DNA from: an uncultured Oscillospiraceae bacterium
GTDB taxonomy: Bacteria; Bacillota; Clostridia; Oscillospirales; Oscillospiraceae
Assembly (NCBI GenBank): GCA_910589155.1
Contig: CAJURY010000001.1
Span: forward strand, 248,001-312,000
Length of the DNA stretch: 64,000 nt
Direction of reading: 5' to 3'
Shown here: piece by piece, positions 39,949 through 48,583 of the stretch
Layout: every line of letters begins with the position of its first letter
Position numbering within the stretch: position 1 is the stretch's first letter
Made by a program: the position numbers and the translations under genes
Notes under the pieces: model-generated
The model's database searches: none
What the model saw: only the letters and a program-made list of their open reading frames with translations
What the model was told of the DNA's origin: nothing

Positions 39949-41838
39949 TTATTTCATCAGCTTGCACACCAGGTCTGCGTAAGCCACAGGGTCTTCCAGA
40001 GGCAGTTCCGCCATCAAAAGCGCCTGGGCGTACAAAAGCTCCGCGTAATCCTTCGCCTTTTCGCTGTCGCTTTCCACGGCGGCGTTTAATGCGGCAAAGG
40101 CGGGGTGCTCCGCGTTGACCTCCAGAATGCGCCCGGCGGTATAGGCAAATTCCGGGTTTGCCCGCTTCATATACTTCTCCATCTCAAAACTCATCCCGGA
40201 ATCCGGCACAAGGCACACGGGATGGCTGCCTAAATTGGAAGAAAGGCGCACTTCCTTGACCTTTTCGCCAAGAGCTTCCTTCACAAAGGTCAATACGTCC
40301 TTCAGTGTCTCCGTCTTTTCCTCCGTCTGCTTCTTTTCCTCCTCAGAGTCAAGCCCCAAGTCCTCCGTCGTCACATTGCAGAAGGTCTTTTCGCTGTAGG
40401 TCATAAGCGTCTGGGGAATAAATTCGTCCACGTCCTCGGTAAAGAGCAGCACGTCGTAGCCGCGCTTTGCAAGGGTCTCCACCTGCGGAAGCTTGGCAAG
40501 GCGATCCTTGTTTTCGCCGGTGGCGAAGTAAATCTTTTCCTGACCTTCCGTCATAGCGGCCACATATTCCTTGAAGGACACAAGCTTGCCCTCCTTTTGG
40601 GACCAGAACAGCAGCAGATCCTGGCAGGCGTCCTTGTGAGCGCCATACTCGGACACCGTGCCGTATTTCAACTGGCGACCAAAAGCGGCGTAGAACTTTT
40701 CGTACTTCTCCCGGTCGTTTTCTTGCAAACTAAGCAGCTCAGCCTTGATTTTCTTTTCCAGATTTCTGGCAATGAGGGTAAGCTGGCGGTTGTGCTGGAG
40801 CATCTCGCGGCTGATATTCAGGCTCAAGTCCTGAGAATCCACCACGCCCCGTACAAAGCGGAAGTGCTCCGGCAAAAGATCCTCGCAGTTTTCCATAATC
40901 ATCACACCGGAAGAATAAAGCTGCAAGCCCTTTTTGAAGTCCTTGGTGTAGAAATCATAGGGAGCCTTGCCGGGGACATACAAAAGCGCCTTGTAGGTCA
41001 CAGTGCCTTCCGTGCTCATGTGAATGGTCGCTACGGGCTTTTCATAGTCAAAGAATTTTTCCCGGTAGAAGGCGTTGTATTCCTCCTCCGTTACATCCTT
41101 TTTGCTCCGCTGCCAGATAGGTACCATGGAATTGAGGGTTTCCACCTCAGTATAGGTTTCATACTCCGGCTTGTCTTCCGGGGAATCTTCCTTCTTTCTG
41201 GACTTTTCGCAGGACATCCGAATGGGATAGCGAATGTAGTCGGAATACTTGCGAATCAGCTCGCGCAGGCGGTACTCTTCCAGAAACTCGCCGTACTTTT
41301 CGTCCTCGGTGTCCGCTTTCAGCTTCATGATCACATCGGTACCGGCAGTTTCCCGCTCAGCAGGCTCGATGGTATAGCCGTCCGCGCCGCTGGACTGCCA
41401 CATCCACGCCTGTTCTTCGCCGTACTTCTTGGAAATCACCGTCACCGTATCGGCCACCATAAAAGCGGAATAGAAGCCCACGCCGAACTGGCCGATAATA
41501 TCAATATCTTCCTGCTTTTCCATAGTCTCCTTGAAATGCAAAGAGCCGGATTTGCAGATGGTACCCAGGTTTTCTTCCATTTCCTCCCGGCTCATGCCGA
41601 TGCCGTTGTCGGAAACCGTCAGAATCCGGTACTTGGGATCGCGCAAAATGGTAATGGCAAAATCCTCCCGGCTCATACCTACATTCTGGTCAGTGAGCGC
41701 CAGATAAGCCAGCTTGTCCTCCGCGTCGGAGGCGTTGGAAATAATTTCACGGAGAAAAATCTCCTGGTGGGTATAAATAGAATTGATCATCAGGTCGAGC
41801 AGTCGCTTGGACTCGGCCTTAAACTCCTGTTTTGCCAA
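39949..41838 (-). CDS. htpG: molecular chaperone HtpG (bacterial Hsp90)
   Basis: A 629-residue Hsp90 with N-terminal GHKL ATPase motifs (EIISNASDAEDKL, DNGIGMSREE, IGQFGVGFYSAFMV), middle domain and C-terminal dimerisation domain. The family N-terminus is MAKQEFKAESKRLLDLMI. That matches a TTG at 41838 placed ten bases after AAAAAGGA. A longer frame from an ATG at 41871 exists but would put the CIRCE repeat inside the coding region and lacks a ribosome site. HrcA control is therefore expected. Confidence 0.92.
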   Translation of the reverse strand: MAKQEFKAESKRLLDLMINSIYTHQEIFLREIISNASDAEDKLAYLALTDQNVGMSREDFAITILRDPKYRILTVSDNGIGMSREEMEENLGTICKSGSLHFKETMEKQEDIDIIGQFGVGFYSAFMVADTVTVISKKYGEEQAWMWQSSGADGYTIEPAERETAGTDVIMKLKADTEDEKYGEFLEEYRLRELIRKYSDYIRYPIRMSCEKSRKKEDSPEDKPEYETYTEVETLNSMVPIWQRSKKDVTEEEYNAFYREKFFDYEKPVATIHMSTEGTVTYKALLYVPGKAPYDFYTKDFKKGLQLYSSGVMIMENCEDLLPEHFRFVRGVVDSQDLSLNISREMLQHNRQLTLIARNLEKKIKAELLSLQENDREKYEKFYAAFGRQLKYGTVSEYGAHKDACQDLLLFWSQKEGKLVSFKEYVAAMTEGQEKIYFATGENKDRLAKLPQVETLAKRGYDVLLFTEDVDEFIPQTLMTYSEKTFCNVTTEDLGLDSEEEKKQTEEKTETLKDVLTFVKEALGEKVKEVRLSSNLGSHPVCLVPDSGMSFEMEKYMKRANPEFAYTAGRILEVNAEHPAFAALNAAVESDSEKAKDYAELLYAQALLMAELPLEDPVAYADLVCKLMK

Positions 41839-41860
41839 AATGGTCACATCCTTTTTAGAT

Positions 41861-41887
41861 TTAGCACTCATTTCTTTTGAGTGCTAA
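41861..41887. promoter_or_regulatory. CIRCE element (HrcA operator)
   Basis: TTAGCACTC, nine bases, GAGTGCTAA: an exact match to the CIRCE consensus. It lies between the promoter and the ribosome site of htpG, so heat induction through HrcA is very likely. Confidence 0.95.
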
Positions 41888-41892
41888 ATGTT

Positions 41893-41920
41893 ATTATACA
41901 CCATATTTTCTTTTTTTCAA
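41893..41920 (-). promoter_or_regulatory. promoter of htpG
   Basis: Minus strand: TTGAAA, 16 bases, TATAAT, directly upstream of CIRCE. Confidence 0.8.
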
Positions 41921-41939
41921 GAGGGATTATAAAAAAATA

Positions 41940-41967
41940 TTGATTATTCCAAAATTTGTGATAAACT
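41940..41967 (+). promoter_or_regulatory. promoter of the ABC-F gene
   Basis: TTGATT, 16 bases, TAAACT, 31 bases before the start codon. It diverges from the htpG promoter. Confidence 0.6.
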
Positions 41968-41998
41968 GAAGGTTGATAAACCTGAAAGGAACACGAAA

Positions 41999-43606
41999 AT
42001 GATCTCAGTAAATAATCTCTCCATGCAATTTGGCGGGCAATGGCTGTTCCAGCACGTTGACCTGCAATTTACCGGCGGCAACTGCTATGGCATCATCGGC
42101 GCAAACGGCGCGGGCAAATCCACCTTTTTGAAAATTCTTTCCGGGGAACTGGATTCTACTTCCGGCGCGGTGAATATCCAGCCCGGCGTGCGGATGTCTG
42201 TTTTAAAGCAGGATCAATTCGCCTATGACGCATATACTGTAATGGATACCGTTATCATGGGCAACGAGCATCTTTACAGCATCATGAAGGAAAAAGACGC
42301 CATTTATATGAAGGAGGATTTTTCCGATGAGGACGGCCTCCGGGCTTCCGAGCTGGAGGGCGAATTTGCAGAGCTGGGCGGCTGGGAAGCAGAGTCCGAC
42401 GCCAGCCGTATTTTGCAGGGGCTTGGCGTTCCCACGGAAAACCACTATGACCTCATGGCGGACACTGACCCCAGATTAAAAGTGAAGGTGCTGCTGGCGC
42501 AGGCGCTGTTTGGCAATCCCGATATTGTGATGCTGGACGAACCCACCAACAACCTGGATATTGAATCCATCAACTGGCTGGAGGATTTCCTACTGGACTT
42601 CCCCGGCACTGTCATTGCCGTATCCCACGACCGGCATTTCCTGAACACCGTCTGCACCCACATCGTAGATATTGACTACGGCAAGATCAAGATGTATGTG
42701 GGCAACTACGACTTCTGGTATGAATCTTCTCAGTTGGTGCAGTCTTTGATTCGCAACAAGAATAAGCGCAATCAGGAAAAAATTGAGGAATTGCAGCTTT
42801 TCATTCAGCGCTTTGCCGCAAACAAGGCAAAAAGCAAGCAGGCGACCTCCCGCCGGAAGCTGCTGGACAAGCTGTCTGTGGAAGAAATGCCCTGCTCTAC
42901 CCGCCGGTATCCCTTTGTGGGCTTCCAGCCGGAGCGGGAGCTGGGCAAGGATATTCTGACGGTAAAGGACATTTCTGTTACCGTAGACGGCACAAAGCTT
43001 TTGGATCATGTTTATTTCACTGTTTCCCGCACGGATAAGATTGCTTTTGTCGGTGAAAACGAACTGGCGCAGACCGCGCTGTTCCAAGTGCTCATGGGAG
43101 AACTGGAACCGGATGAGGGCAGCTACAAATGGGGCATTTCCACCAGCCAGAGCTATCTGCCCAAAGACAACAGCGATTATTTTGAAGGCTGCAAAACAGA
43201 GCTTGTGGACTGGCTGCGGCAGTATTCAGTGAAGAAAGACGACGTATATCTCAGAGGCTTTTTGGGGCGGATGCTGTTTTCCGGCGAGGACGCTTTCAAG
43301 CCGGTGAACGTCCTGTCCGGCGGCGAAAAGGTGCGGTGTATGCTGTCTAAAATGATGCTTTCCGGCGCGAATGTGGTCCTGCTGGATCAGCCCACCAACC
43401 ATCTGGATATGGAATCCATTCAGGCTGTGAACAAAGGACTTACCGCCTTCCCCGGCGTGGTGCTGCTGGCCAGCCATGACCATGAAATGCTGCAAACGGT
43501 GTGTAACCGCGTCATTGCCTTCCAGCCCGACGGCACCATTATCGACCGGGTGGGCACCTATGACGAGTATCTGGAATGGCTGGACAGCCAGAAAAACAAG
43601 AAGTGA
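41999..43606 (+). CDS. ABC-F family ATPase (YbiT/EttA-like)
   Basis: A 535-residue protein with two ABC domains joined by an arginine/lysine-rich P-site tRNA-interaction linker (about residues 245-300) and no membrane segment, the ABC-F translation-factor layout. Domain 1 has Walker A GANGAGKST (34-42) and Walker B IVMLDEPTNNLD but a degenerate signature (DPRLKVKVLLAQ). Domain 2 has a normal signature (LSGGEKVRC) but its Walker A reads GENELAQTALF without the Lys. This asymmetry occurs in YbiT-like members. AAAGGAA precedes the ATG. Confidence 0.85.
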   Translation: MISVNNLSMQFGGQWLFQHVDLQFTGGNCYGIIGANGAGKSTFLKILSGELDSTSGAVNIQPGVRMSVLKQDQFAYDAYTVMDTVIMGNEHLYSIMKEKDAIYMKEDFSDEDGLRASELEGEFAELGGWEAESDASRILQGLGVPTENHYDLMADTDPRLKVKVLLAQALFGNPDIVMLDEPTNNLDIESINWLEDFLLDFPGTVIAVSHDRHFLNTVCTHIVDIDYGKIKMYVGNYDFWYESSQLVQSLIRNKNKRNQEKIEELQLFIQRFAANKAKSKQATSRRKLLDKLSVEEMPCSTRRYPFVGFQPERELGKDILTVKDISVTVDGTKLLDHVYFTVSRTDKIAFVGENELAQTALFQVLMGELEPDEGSYKWGISTSQSYLPKDNSDYFEGCKTELVDWLRQYSVKKDDVYLRGFLGRMLFSGEDAFKPVNVLSGGEKVRCMLSKMMLSGANVVLLDQPTNHLDMESIQAVNKGLTAFPGVVLLASHDHEMLQTVCNRVIAFQPDGTIIDRVGTYDEYLEWLDSQKNKK

Positions 43607-43615
43607 GGCACAAAA

Positions 43616-43840
43616 ATGGAAGAAAAGAAACCGATTATACTGGAGGACTGCCCGGATTGCCGGGGCGTCGGTACCATCTGTCATGAGGGCGGCTGGTGCG
43701 TATATGTAGAGTGTTTAGATTGCGGCGCCCATACGGCCTATGTAGAGTATGGCAACGACACGGAAAAGGAAGCCGCCGAACGGCAGGTTGCTTCCATCTG
43801 GAATATGGGCAAGGTCGTCCATATGTCCCCCGGTGAATAA
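43616..43840 (+). CDS. small zinc-ribbon protein, Lar-like
   Basis: A 74-residue protein with two Cys pairs (CPDCRGVG and CLDCGAHT) and the tail pattern ...EAAERQVASIWNMGK, which recalls the restriction-alleviation (Lar) family CPFCG ... CxxCGA ... A..WN layout. Those proteins modulate type I restriction in phages. The gene starts nine bases after the ABC-F stop and is read with it. The resemblance is to the fold and spacing only, and a translation-linked role is equally possible. Confidence 0.65.
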   Translation: MEEKKPIILEDCPDCRGVGTICHEGGWCVYVECLDCGAHTAYVEYGNDTEKEAAERQVASIWNMGKVVHMSPGE

Positions 43841-43870
43841 ATCATCCAACACAAACCGTTTAAATTGACC

Positions 43871-43906
43871 GCCCCCGCTGAAAAGCTTATGCTTTTCAGC
43901 GGGGGC
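43871..43906. repeat. REP-like hairpin, copy 2
   Basis: GCCCCCGCTGAAAAGC, TTAT, then its exact complement. Same CGCTGAAAAGC core as copy 1. It could also end the ABC-F/zinc-ribbon transcript, but there is no T-run. Confidence 0.6.
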
Positions 43907-43959
43907 GTAGGCTTTCAAAGAACTACCAAATTTGTTATTCACGCCAATTCGCAAACTGG

Positions 43960-44033
43960 CGTGGCAATCTATAATGTTTCTGTTTTTCTTATATTTTCAT
44001 GAAATCAAAACATTTTTTAATTAGATTGCCACG
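43960..44033. repeat. inverted pair of CGTGGCAATCT repeats
   Basis: CGTGGCAATCT at 43960-43970 and its exact complement at 44023-44033 enclose 52 AT-rich bases. The right copy continues into GTCGGCTGCGCCTCCTCGCAATA, given here in two parts (GTCGGCTGCGCC, TCCTCGCAATA), a text resembling dispersed palindromic repeats of many bacteria. Nothing coding lies in 43841-44127. Confidence 0.45.
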
Positions 44034-44080
44034 TCGGCTGCGCCTCCTCGCAATAACAGACGGGCTTTTTTGAGAATCTG

Positions 44081-44118
44081 CGCCCCCGGCGAAAAGCAAA
44101 TGCTTTTCGCCGGGGGCG
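44081..44118. repeat. REP-like hairpin, copy 3
   Basis: CGCCCCCGGCGAAAAGCA, AA, then its exact complement (18-bp stem), followed by GTTTTGCC. It differs from copies 1 and 2 by a compensated change (GGCG/CGCC for GCTG/CAGC), which points to selection on the stem. It lies just past the engB stop. Confidence 0.6.
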
Positions 44119-44127
44119 GTTTTGCCC

Positions 44128-44712
44128 TCATTTTTCAACAACTTGCAGGATCAGCTTCAGAAGCTCTTCCCTGCCGATTCCCTTCTCTGCTGAAAAAGGG
44201 ATAATTGGGCACGCTTCCGGCAAGGTCAGCGTTTCCCGAATACAAGCCAAATTGGGAACAATCTCGCTTTTTTTCAGCTTGTCCAGTTTGTTGGCTACTA
44301 CTACAAAATTGCAGCCGGTGGCTTTGAACCAGTCCGCCATGGTAACGTCATTGGCCGTGGGCTTATGCCGGGCGTCTACAATCATAATCCCTAGGTCAAT
44401 GTGTCCCCCGGCAAAATAACCGTCAATGAGCTTCGCCCAACGTTCCTTTTCTCCTTGGGAGACCTTGGCATAGCCGTAGCCGGGCAAATCCACAAAGTAC
44501 GCCTTTTGATCTATGGCAAAATAATTGATATGGGTGGTTTTTCCCGGCGCTTCCCCTACTCTGGCAAAATTTTTTCGCAACAAAAGCTTATTGATTACAG
44601 AGGATTTTCCCACATTGGACTTGCCCGCAAAGGCAATCTGTGGCAATCCGTCTCTGGGAAAATCCCGCTCAGAAGCGGCGGAAATCACAAATACAGCATT
44701 ATGCAAATTCAT
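44128..44712 (-). CDS. engB: ribosome biogenesis GTPase EngB/YsxC
   Basis: A 194-residue TRAFAC GTPase needed for late 50S assembly. G1 GKSNVGKSSVI, G3 DLPGYGYAK, G4 NKLDK and the C-terminal helix are intact. AGGAG precedes the ATG, eleven bases after the lon stop. Position after lon matches Bacillus (lonA-ysxC). Confidence 0.94.
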   Translation of the reverse strand: MNLHNAVFVISAASERDFPRDGLPQIAFAGKSNVGKSSVINKLLLRKNFARVGEAPGKTTHINYFAIDQKAYFVDLPGYGYAKVSQGEKERWAKLIDGYFAGGHIDLGIMIVDARHKPTANDVTMADWFKATGCNFVVVANKLDKLKKSEIVPNLACIRETLTLPEACPIIPFSAEKGIGREELLKLILQVVEK

Positions 44713-44723
44713 AGCCGGTTCTC

Positions 44724-47141
44724 CTATTGCCGAAGCGAGGGCTTTCTTCCCGTATGGCCGACCTCAGCTTGCAAGGGCGGCTGCGGGGCTTGCTCAGCGG
44801 TGACCTCGCGGCTTTGTTTTGGGAAATGCAGCGCAGCTTCCAAAACCTGATCCACATGCTCCGCGGTGATAAAATTGAGGCTCTTACGCACCGTCTGGTC
44901 GATTTCCTCCAAATCCTTCTCGTTGGCCTTGGGAATAATCACCGTCCGAACGCCGTAGCGCAATGCGGCCATGGTTTTTTCTTTTAGACCGCCAATGGGC
45001 AGTACCCTGCCGCGAATGGAAATTTCGCCGGTCATCGCAATATCCCGCCGCACGGTTGCGCCGGTGAGCGCCGATACAAGCGCGGTGCAAACCGTCACAC
45101 CGGCGGACGGGCCGTCCTTGGGCACAGCTCCCTCCGGGAAGTGAATGTGAATGTCTCTGGTTTTATAAAAATCTGCTGGGATGCCCAGGGCGTCTGTCCG
45201 GGTGCGGATATAGCTTACCGCTGCGTGAGCGGATTCTTTCATGACGTCCCCCAAATTACCGGTAAGCTCCAGCTTCCCTGCGCCGTCTACCACGTTGGCT
45301 TCCACCTCCAGGGTTTCGCCGCCCACGGAAGTCCAGGCAAGACCTGTGACAAGTCCTACTTGATCTGTTACCGGCAGTTGATTGGGCAAAAACCGACGCA
45401 CGCCTAAAAAGCTTTCGAGATTCGCTCCTGTCACCGTGACGCGCTTGGGCGCGCTTTCTCCCACCAAAAGCATATCCGCTTTCCGGCAGAGCTTCCCCAA
45501 TTCCCGTTCCAGATTCCGCACGCCGGATTCTCTGGTATAGCAGGTAATAATTTCCCTGAGGCAGTCGTCGCCGACGCGAAGCTGCGCCTTGCGCAGACCA
45601 TGCTTTTTCATTTGCTTGGGCAGCAAATGATTTTTGGCGATCATTAGCTTTTCCTCGTCTGTATAAGAACCAAGCTCGATCACCTCCATGCGATCCAGCA
45701 AAGGTCTTGGAATGGTATCTGTGGTATTTGCCGTGGTAATAAACATCACTTCGCTGAGGTCAAAGGGCACTTCAATATAATGATCCCGGTAGGTTCCATT
45801 TTGCTCTGCGTCCAGCACTTCCAAGAGCGCGGCGGAAGGATCGCCTCGATAATCGGAGCCCATCTTGTCCACCTCGTCCAGAAGCAGGAGGCAGTTTTTT
45901 GTTCCCGCCTGCGCCACGGCGGTCATAATCCGCCCCGGCATCGCGCCCACATAGGTCTTTCTGTGGCCTCTGATGTCCGCTTCATCATGAACGCCGCCCA
46001 AAGAAACCCGCGCCATTTTGCGGTTCAGGCATCTGGCGATGGAGTAAGCAATGGAAGTTTTGCCCACGCCTGGCGGACCCACCAGACAGATAATCTGCCC
46101 TGGCAGCTCCGGCGCCATCTGCTTGACTGCCAGGGTCTCCAAAATTCGCTGCTTTACTGGCTCCAAGCCAAAATGATCATCGTCCAGAACCTTTCTGGCT
46201 ATAGAAAGATCCACCCGTTCCTTCGTCCAGGCATTCCAGGGAAGCTCCGTCACAACGTCCAGATAGTTTGTTAGTACGGCGGCTTCGGAAGAACCAAAGG
46301 GCTGCTTTGCCAGCTTTGCCACGTCTTTTAATAGCTTTTCCTCTGTTTTTTTGTCCAGCTTCAGCGATTCAATTTTCCAGCGGTAAGCGTCGGTATCCTC
46401 GTCCTCGCCCTCGCCAAGTTCTCCGCGCAGTACTTTAAGCTGCTCGCGCAAATAATAATCCCGCTGGCCTTTGTCAATATTTTCCCGCACCTTTTCCTGC
46501 ACCTCAGCTTCCAGATGCAGCACTTCCATTTCGTGCCCCAAAAGCTTCAGCGCCATTTCCAGCCGACGCACGCAGTTTAACTGCGCCAAAAGTCTGGCTT
46601 TTTCCCCATAGCCGAAGGTCGCGTGCTGGGCGATGGTATCCGCAATAAAGCCGGGATCCTTAGAAGCAATCATGCGAAGCTGGGTTTCCTGCGCGGATTT
46701 CTGAATAAGCTCCAGAAAATCCCCAAACATCCCAACGGCTTCCCGCATCAAAGCTTCCGCCTTGGAGCTATGCAATCCACGAAGGTCTTCCGTCACGGAT
46801 TCCACACAGCCGTAAAGATACGGCTCCGTCTGGGTAAGTTCCGCGATTTTTGCCCGGAACTCCCCTTCTACCAGTACGCGCACCAGATTTTCCTGCACAC
46901 GCAAAATCTGCTTCACTCTGGCTACTGTCCCTATGGGAAAAAGCTGTCCCAAAGACGGATCGTCCGCCTGCACATCCTGCTGTGTTACCAGGAAAATACG
47001 CTGATTTCCCTTCATCGCGCATTCCAATGCCTTTACAGATTTTTCTCTGCCCACATCAAAATGAAGGGTTTGTTTTGGAAAGGCCGCCAACCCCCGCAAA
47101 GCAAGAACAGGCATATTTTCAGATACAAAAAAATCGTTCAT
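44724..47141 (-). CDS. lon: ATP-dependent protease Lon
   Basis: An 805-residue LonA with N-terminal substrate domain, coiled-coil region, AAA+ module (Walker A GPPGVGKTS near residue 356, Walker B LLLLDEVDK) and a serine protease domain with catalytic Ser in PKDGPSAGVTV and Lys in the following helix (GGLKEKT). It degrades misfolded and regulatory proteins. AAAGGAG precedes the ATG. A hairpin at 47171-47203 separates it from clpX. Confidence 0.96.
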   Translation of the reverse strand: MNDFFVSENMPVLALRGLAAFPKQTLHFDVGREKSVKALECAMKGNQRIFLVTQQDVQADDPSLGQLFPIGTVARVKQILRVQENLVRVLVEGEFRAKIAELTQTEPYLYGCVESVTEDLRGLHSSKAEALMREAVGMFGDFLELIQKSAQETQLRMIASKDPGFIADTIAQHATFGYGEKARLLAQLNCVRRLEMALKLLGHEMEVLHLEAEVQEKVRENIDKGQRDYYLREQLKVLRGELGEGEDEDTDAYRWKIESLKLDKKTEEKLLKDVAKLAKQPFGSSEAAVLTNYLDVVTELPWNAWTKERVDLSIARKVLDDDHFGLEPVKQRILETLAVKQMAPELPGQIICLVGPPGVGKTSIAYSIARCLNRKMARVSLGGVHDEADIRGHRKTYVGAMPGRIMTAVAQAGTKNCLLLLDEVDKMGSDYRGDPSAALLEVLDAEQNGTYRDHYIEVPFDLSEVMFITTANTTDTIPRPLLDRMEVIELGSYTDEEKLMIAKNHLLPKQMKKHGLRKAQLRVGDDCLREIITCYTRESGVRNLERELGKLCRKADMLLVGESAPKRVTVTGANLESFLGVRRFLPNQLPVTDQVGLVTGLAWTSVGGETLEVEANVVDGAGKLELTGNLGDVMKESAHAAVSYIRTRTDALGIPADFYKTRDIHIHFPEGAVPKDGPSAGVTVCTALVSALTGATVRRDIAMTGEISIRGRVLPIGGLKEKTMAALRYGVRTVIIPKANEKDLEEIDQTVRKSLNFITAEHVDQVLEAALHFPKQSREVTAEQAPQPPLQAEVGHTGRKPSLRQ

Positions 47142-47170
47142 TTGTGCTCTCCTTTCTGTGGAGAATAAAT

Positions 47171-47203
47171 GGCGAAAAGGGAGGTTGCCGCCTCCCTCTC
47201 GCC
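47171..47203 (-). terminator. clpX-lon intergenic hairpin
   Basis: GGCGAGAGGGAGG pairs with CCTCCCTTTTCGCC on the minus strand; it is followed by ATTTATTC, so it is probably only a partial terminator. Confidence 0.45.
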
Positions 47204-47208
47204 AAGCG

Positions 47209-48495
47209 TTAATTGGAAAGGCGCTTTTGATCCAGCTTCACCCGCATGGACGCACGGGGATGCTCTGCGTCTTTCAAAATAGTCGGTTCTCCGCCTTGTA
47301 CGCACTGGGCTGTAATAGTCACCTTTTGAATGGTCAAATCGGAAGGAATTTCATACATGATTTTTGTCATAATTTCTTCCATTACTGCACGCAGACCACG
47401 CGCGCCGATTTCCCGATCCAACGCCCGCTGCGCAATGACATCATATGCGTCGTCTTCAATTTCTAGTTCCACCTGATCCAGAGCAAAAAGCTTTTGATAC
47501 TGCTTATACAGCGCGTTTTTCGGCTTGGTCAAGATTTCCACCAGATTTTCTTTGGTAAGGCTCTGCAAACTGGTAATCACCGGCAACCTGCCTACCAGCT
47601 CCGGGATAATACCAAATTTCAGAAGGTCATGGGGCTGTACCTGTGCCAAAAGCTTTCCCACATCCCGCTTCTTTTTGCTTTCTACCGGCGCGTCAAAGCC
47701 GATGACAGAACGGTTTGTTCTGGCTTCAATGATTTTATCTAAGCCGTCGAATGCGCCGCCGCAAATAAACAAAATATTTGAGGTATTGATCTGTATCATT
47801 TCCTGCTGGGGATGCTTTCTGCCCCCCTGAGGCGGCACGTTGGCAACGGTTCCTTCCACAATTTTCAAAAGCGCCTGCTGCACGCCCTCACCGGAAACAT
47901 CCCGGGTGATAGATGTATTTTCGCTCTTTCTCGCGATTTTATCCATCTCATCGATATAAATAATGCCGTGCTCCGCCAGATCAATGTCAAAATCAGCGGC
48001 TTGCAGCAAACGAAGCAGAATATTTTCCACATCGTCGCCCACGTAACCAGCCTCTGTCAAGGTTGTTGCGTCGGCAATCGCAAAGGGAACGTTTAAAATT
48101 TTTGCAAGGGTCTGGGCAAAAAGGGTCTTGCCGGAACCGGTGGGACCGATGAGCAAAATATTACTTTTAGCCAGTTCCACATCAGAATCCGTACCAAAAT
48201 AGACCCGCTTATAATGATTGTACACCGCCACGGAAAGCGCAACTTTCGCTTCATCCTGCCCAATGATATAACTGTCCATGAAGTTTTTCATTTCCTGCGG
48301 GGTGGGTAATGTATCAGGGATGCGCATTTTGCCATAGGACGATTCGCTTTGCGGCTCATCGTCCAAAAGCTGGCTGCAAAGCTCCACGCAATCACTGCAA
48401 ATGTTCACGCCAGGTCCTGTAATCATCCGTTCCACCTGGCTGTCACGCTTGCCGCAAAAGGAGCAGCGAATGCCCTGTTCATCTCGTTTTGCCAT
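47209..48495 (-). CDS. clpX: ClpX, ATPase subunit of ClpXP
   Basis: A 428-residue AAA+ unfoldase. The N-terminal zinc-binding domain (CSFCGKRDSQ ... CSDCVELC) is followed by Walker A GPTGSGKTLFAQ, Walker B IIYIDEMDK, the pore loop GYVGDD, and the IGF-type ClpP-binding loop, here IGFDAP near residue 270. It feeds substrates to ClpP, the gene just upstream. A CGGCGG/CCGCCG hairpin lies between the two. Confidence 0.96.
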   Translation of the reverse strand: MAKRDEQGIRCSFCGKRDSQVERMITGPGVNICSDCVELCSQLLDDEPQSESSYGKMRIPDTLPTPQEMKNFMDSYIIGQDEAKVALSVAVYNHYKRVYFGTDSDVELAKSNILLIGPTGSGKTLFAQTLAKILNVPFAIADATTLTEAGYVGDDVENILLRLLQAADFDIDLAEHGIIYIDEMDKIARKSENTSITRDVSGEGVQQALLKIVEGTVANVPPQGGRKHPQQEMIQINTSNILFICGGAFDGLDKIIEARTNRSVIGFDAPVESKKKRDVGKLLAQVQPHDLLKFGIIPELVGRLPVITSLQSLTKENLVEILTKPKNALYKQYQKLFALDQVELEIEDDAYDVIAQRALDREIGARGLRAVMEEIMTKIMYEIPSDLTIQKVTITAQCVQGGEPTILKDAEHPRASMRVKLDQKRLSN

Positions 48496-48530
48496 TATCT
48501 TACCTGCCTTTCGCTATGAAAACACAGAAA

Positions 48531-48558
48531 ACCGGCGGTCTGAAAGAAGGCCGCCGCT
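48531..48558 (-). terminator. clpP-clpX intergenic hairpin
   Basis: CGGCGG/CCGCCG around a 12-base loop, followed on the minus strand by GTTTTC. It could tune the ClpX:ClpP ratio. Confidence 0.45.
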
Positions 48559-48583
48559 TTCTGATTGAATTTACAACTCGCTG

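Noticed and set aside
41839..41871. ATG at 41871 as the htpG start
   Set aside because: It would place both CIRCE arms at or inside the coding sequence, has no ribosome site, and adds residues absent from the family.
40597..41880. A 427-codon open frame on the plus strand opposite htpG
   Set aside because: It is fully antisense to a conserved Hsp90 gene, has no ribosome site and no recognisable domain. It is a by-product of codon bias.
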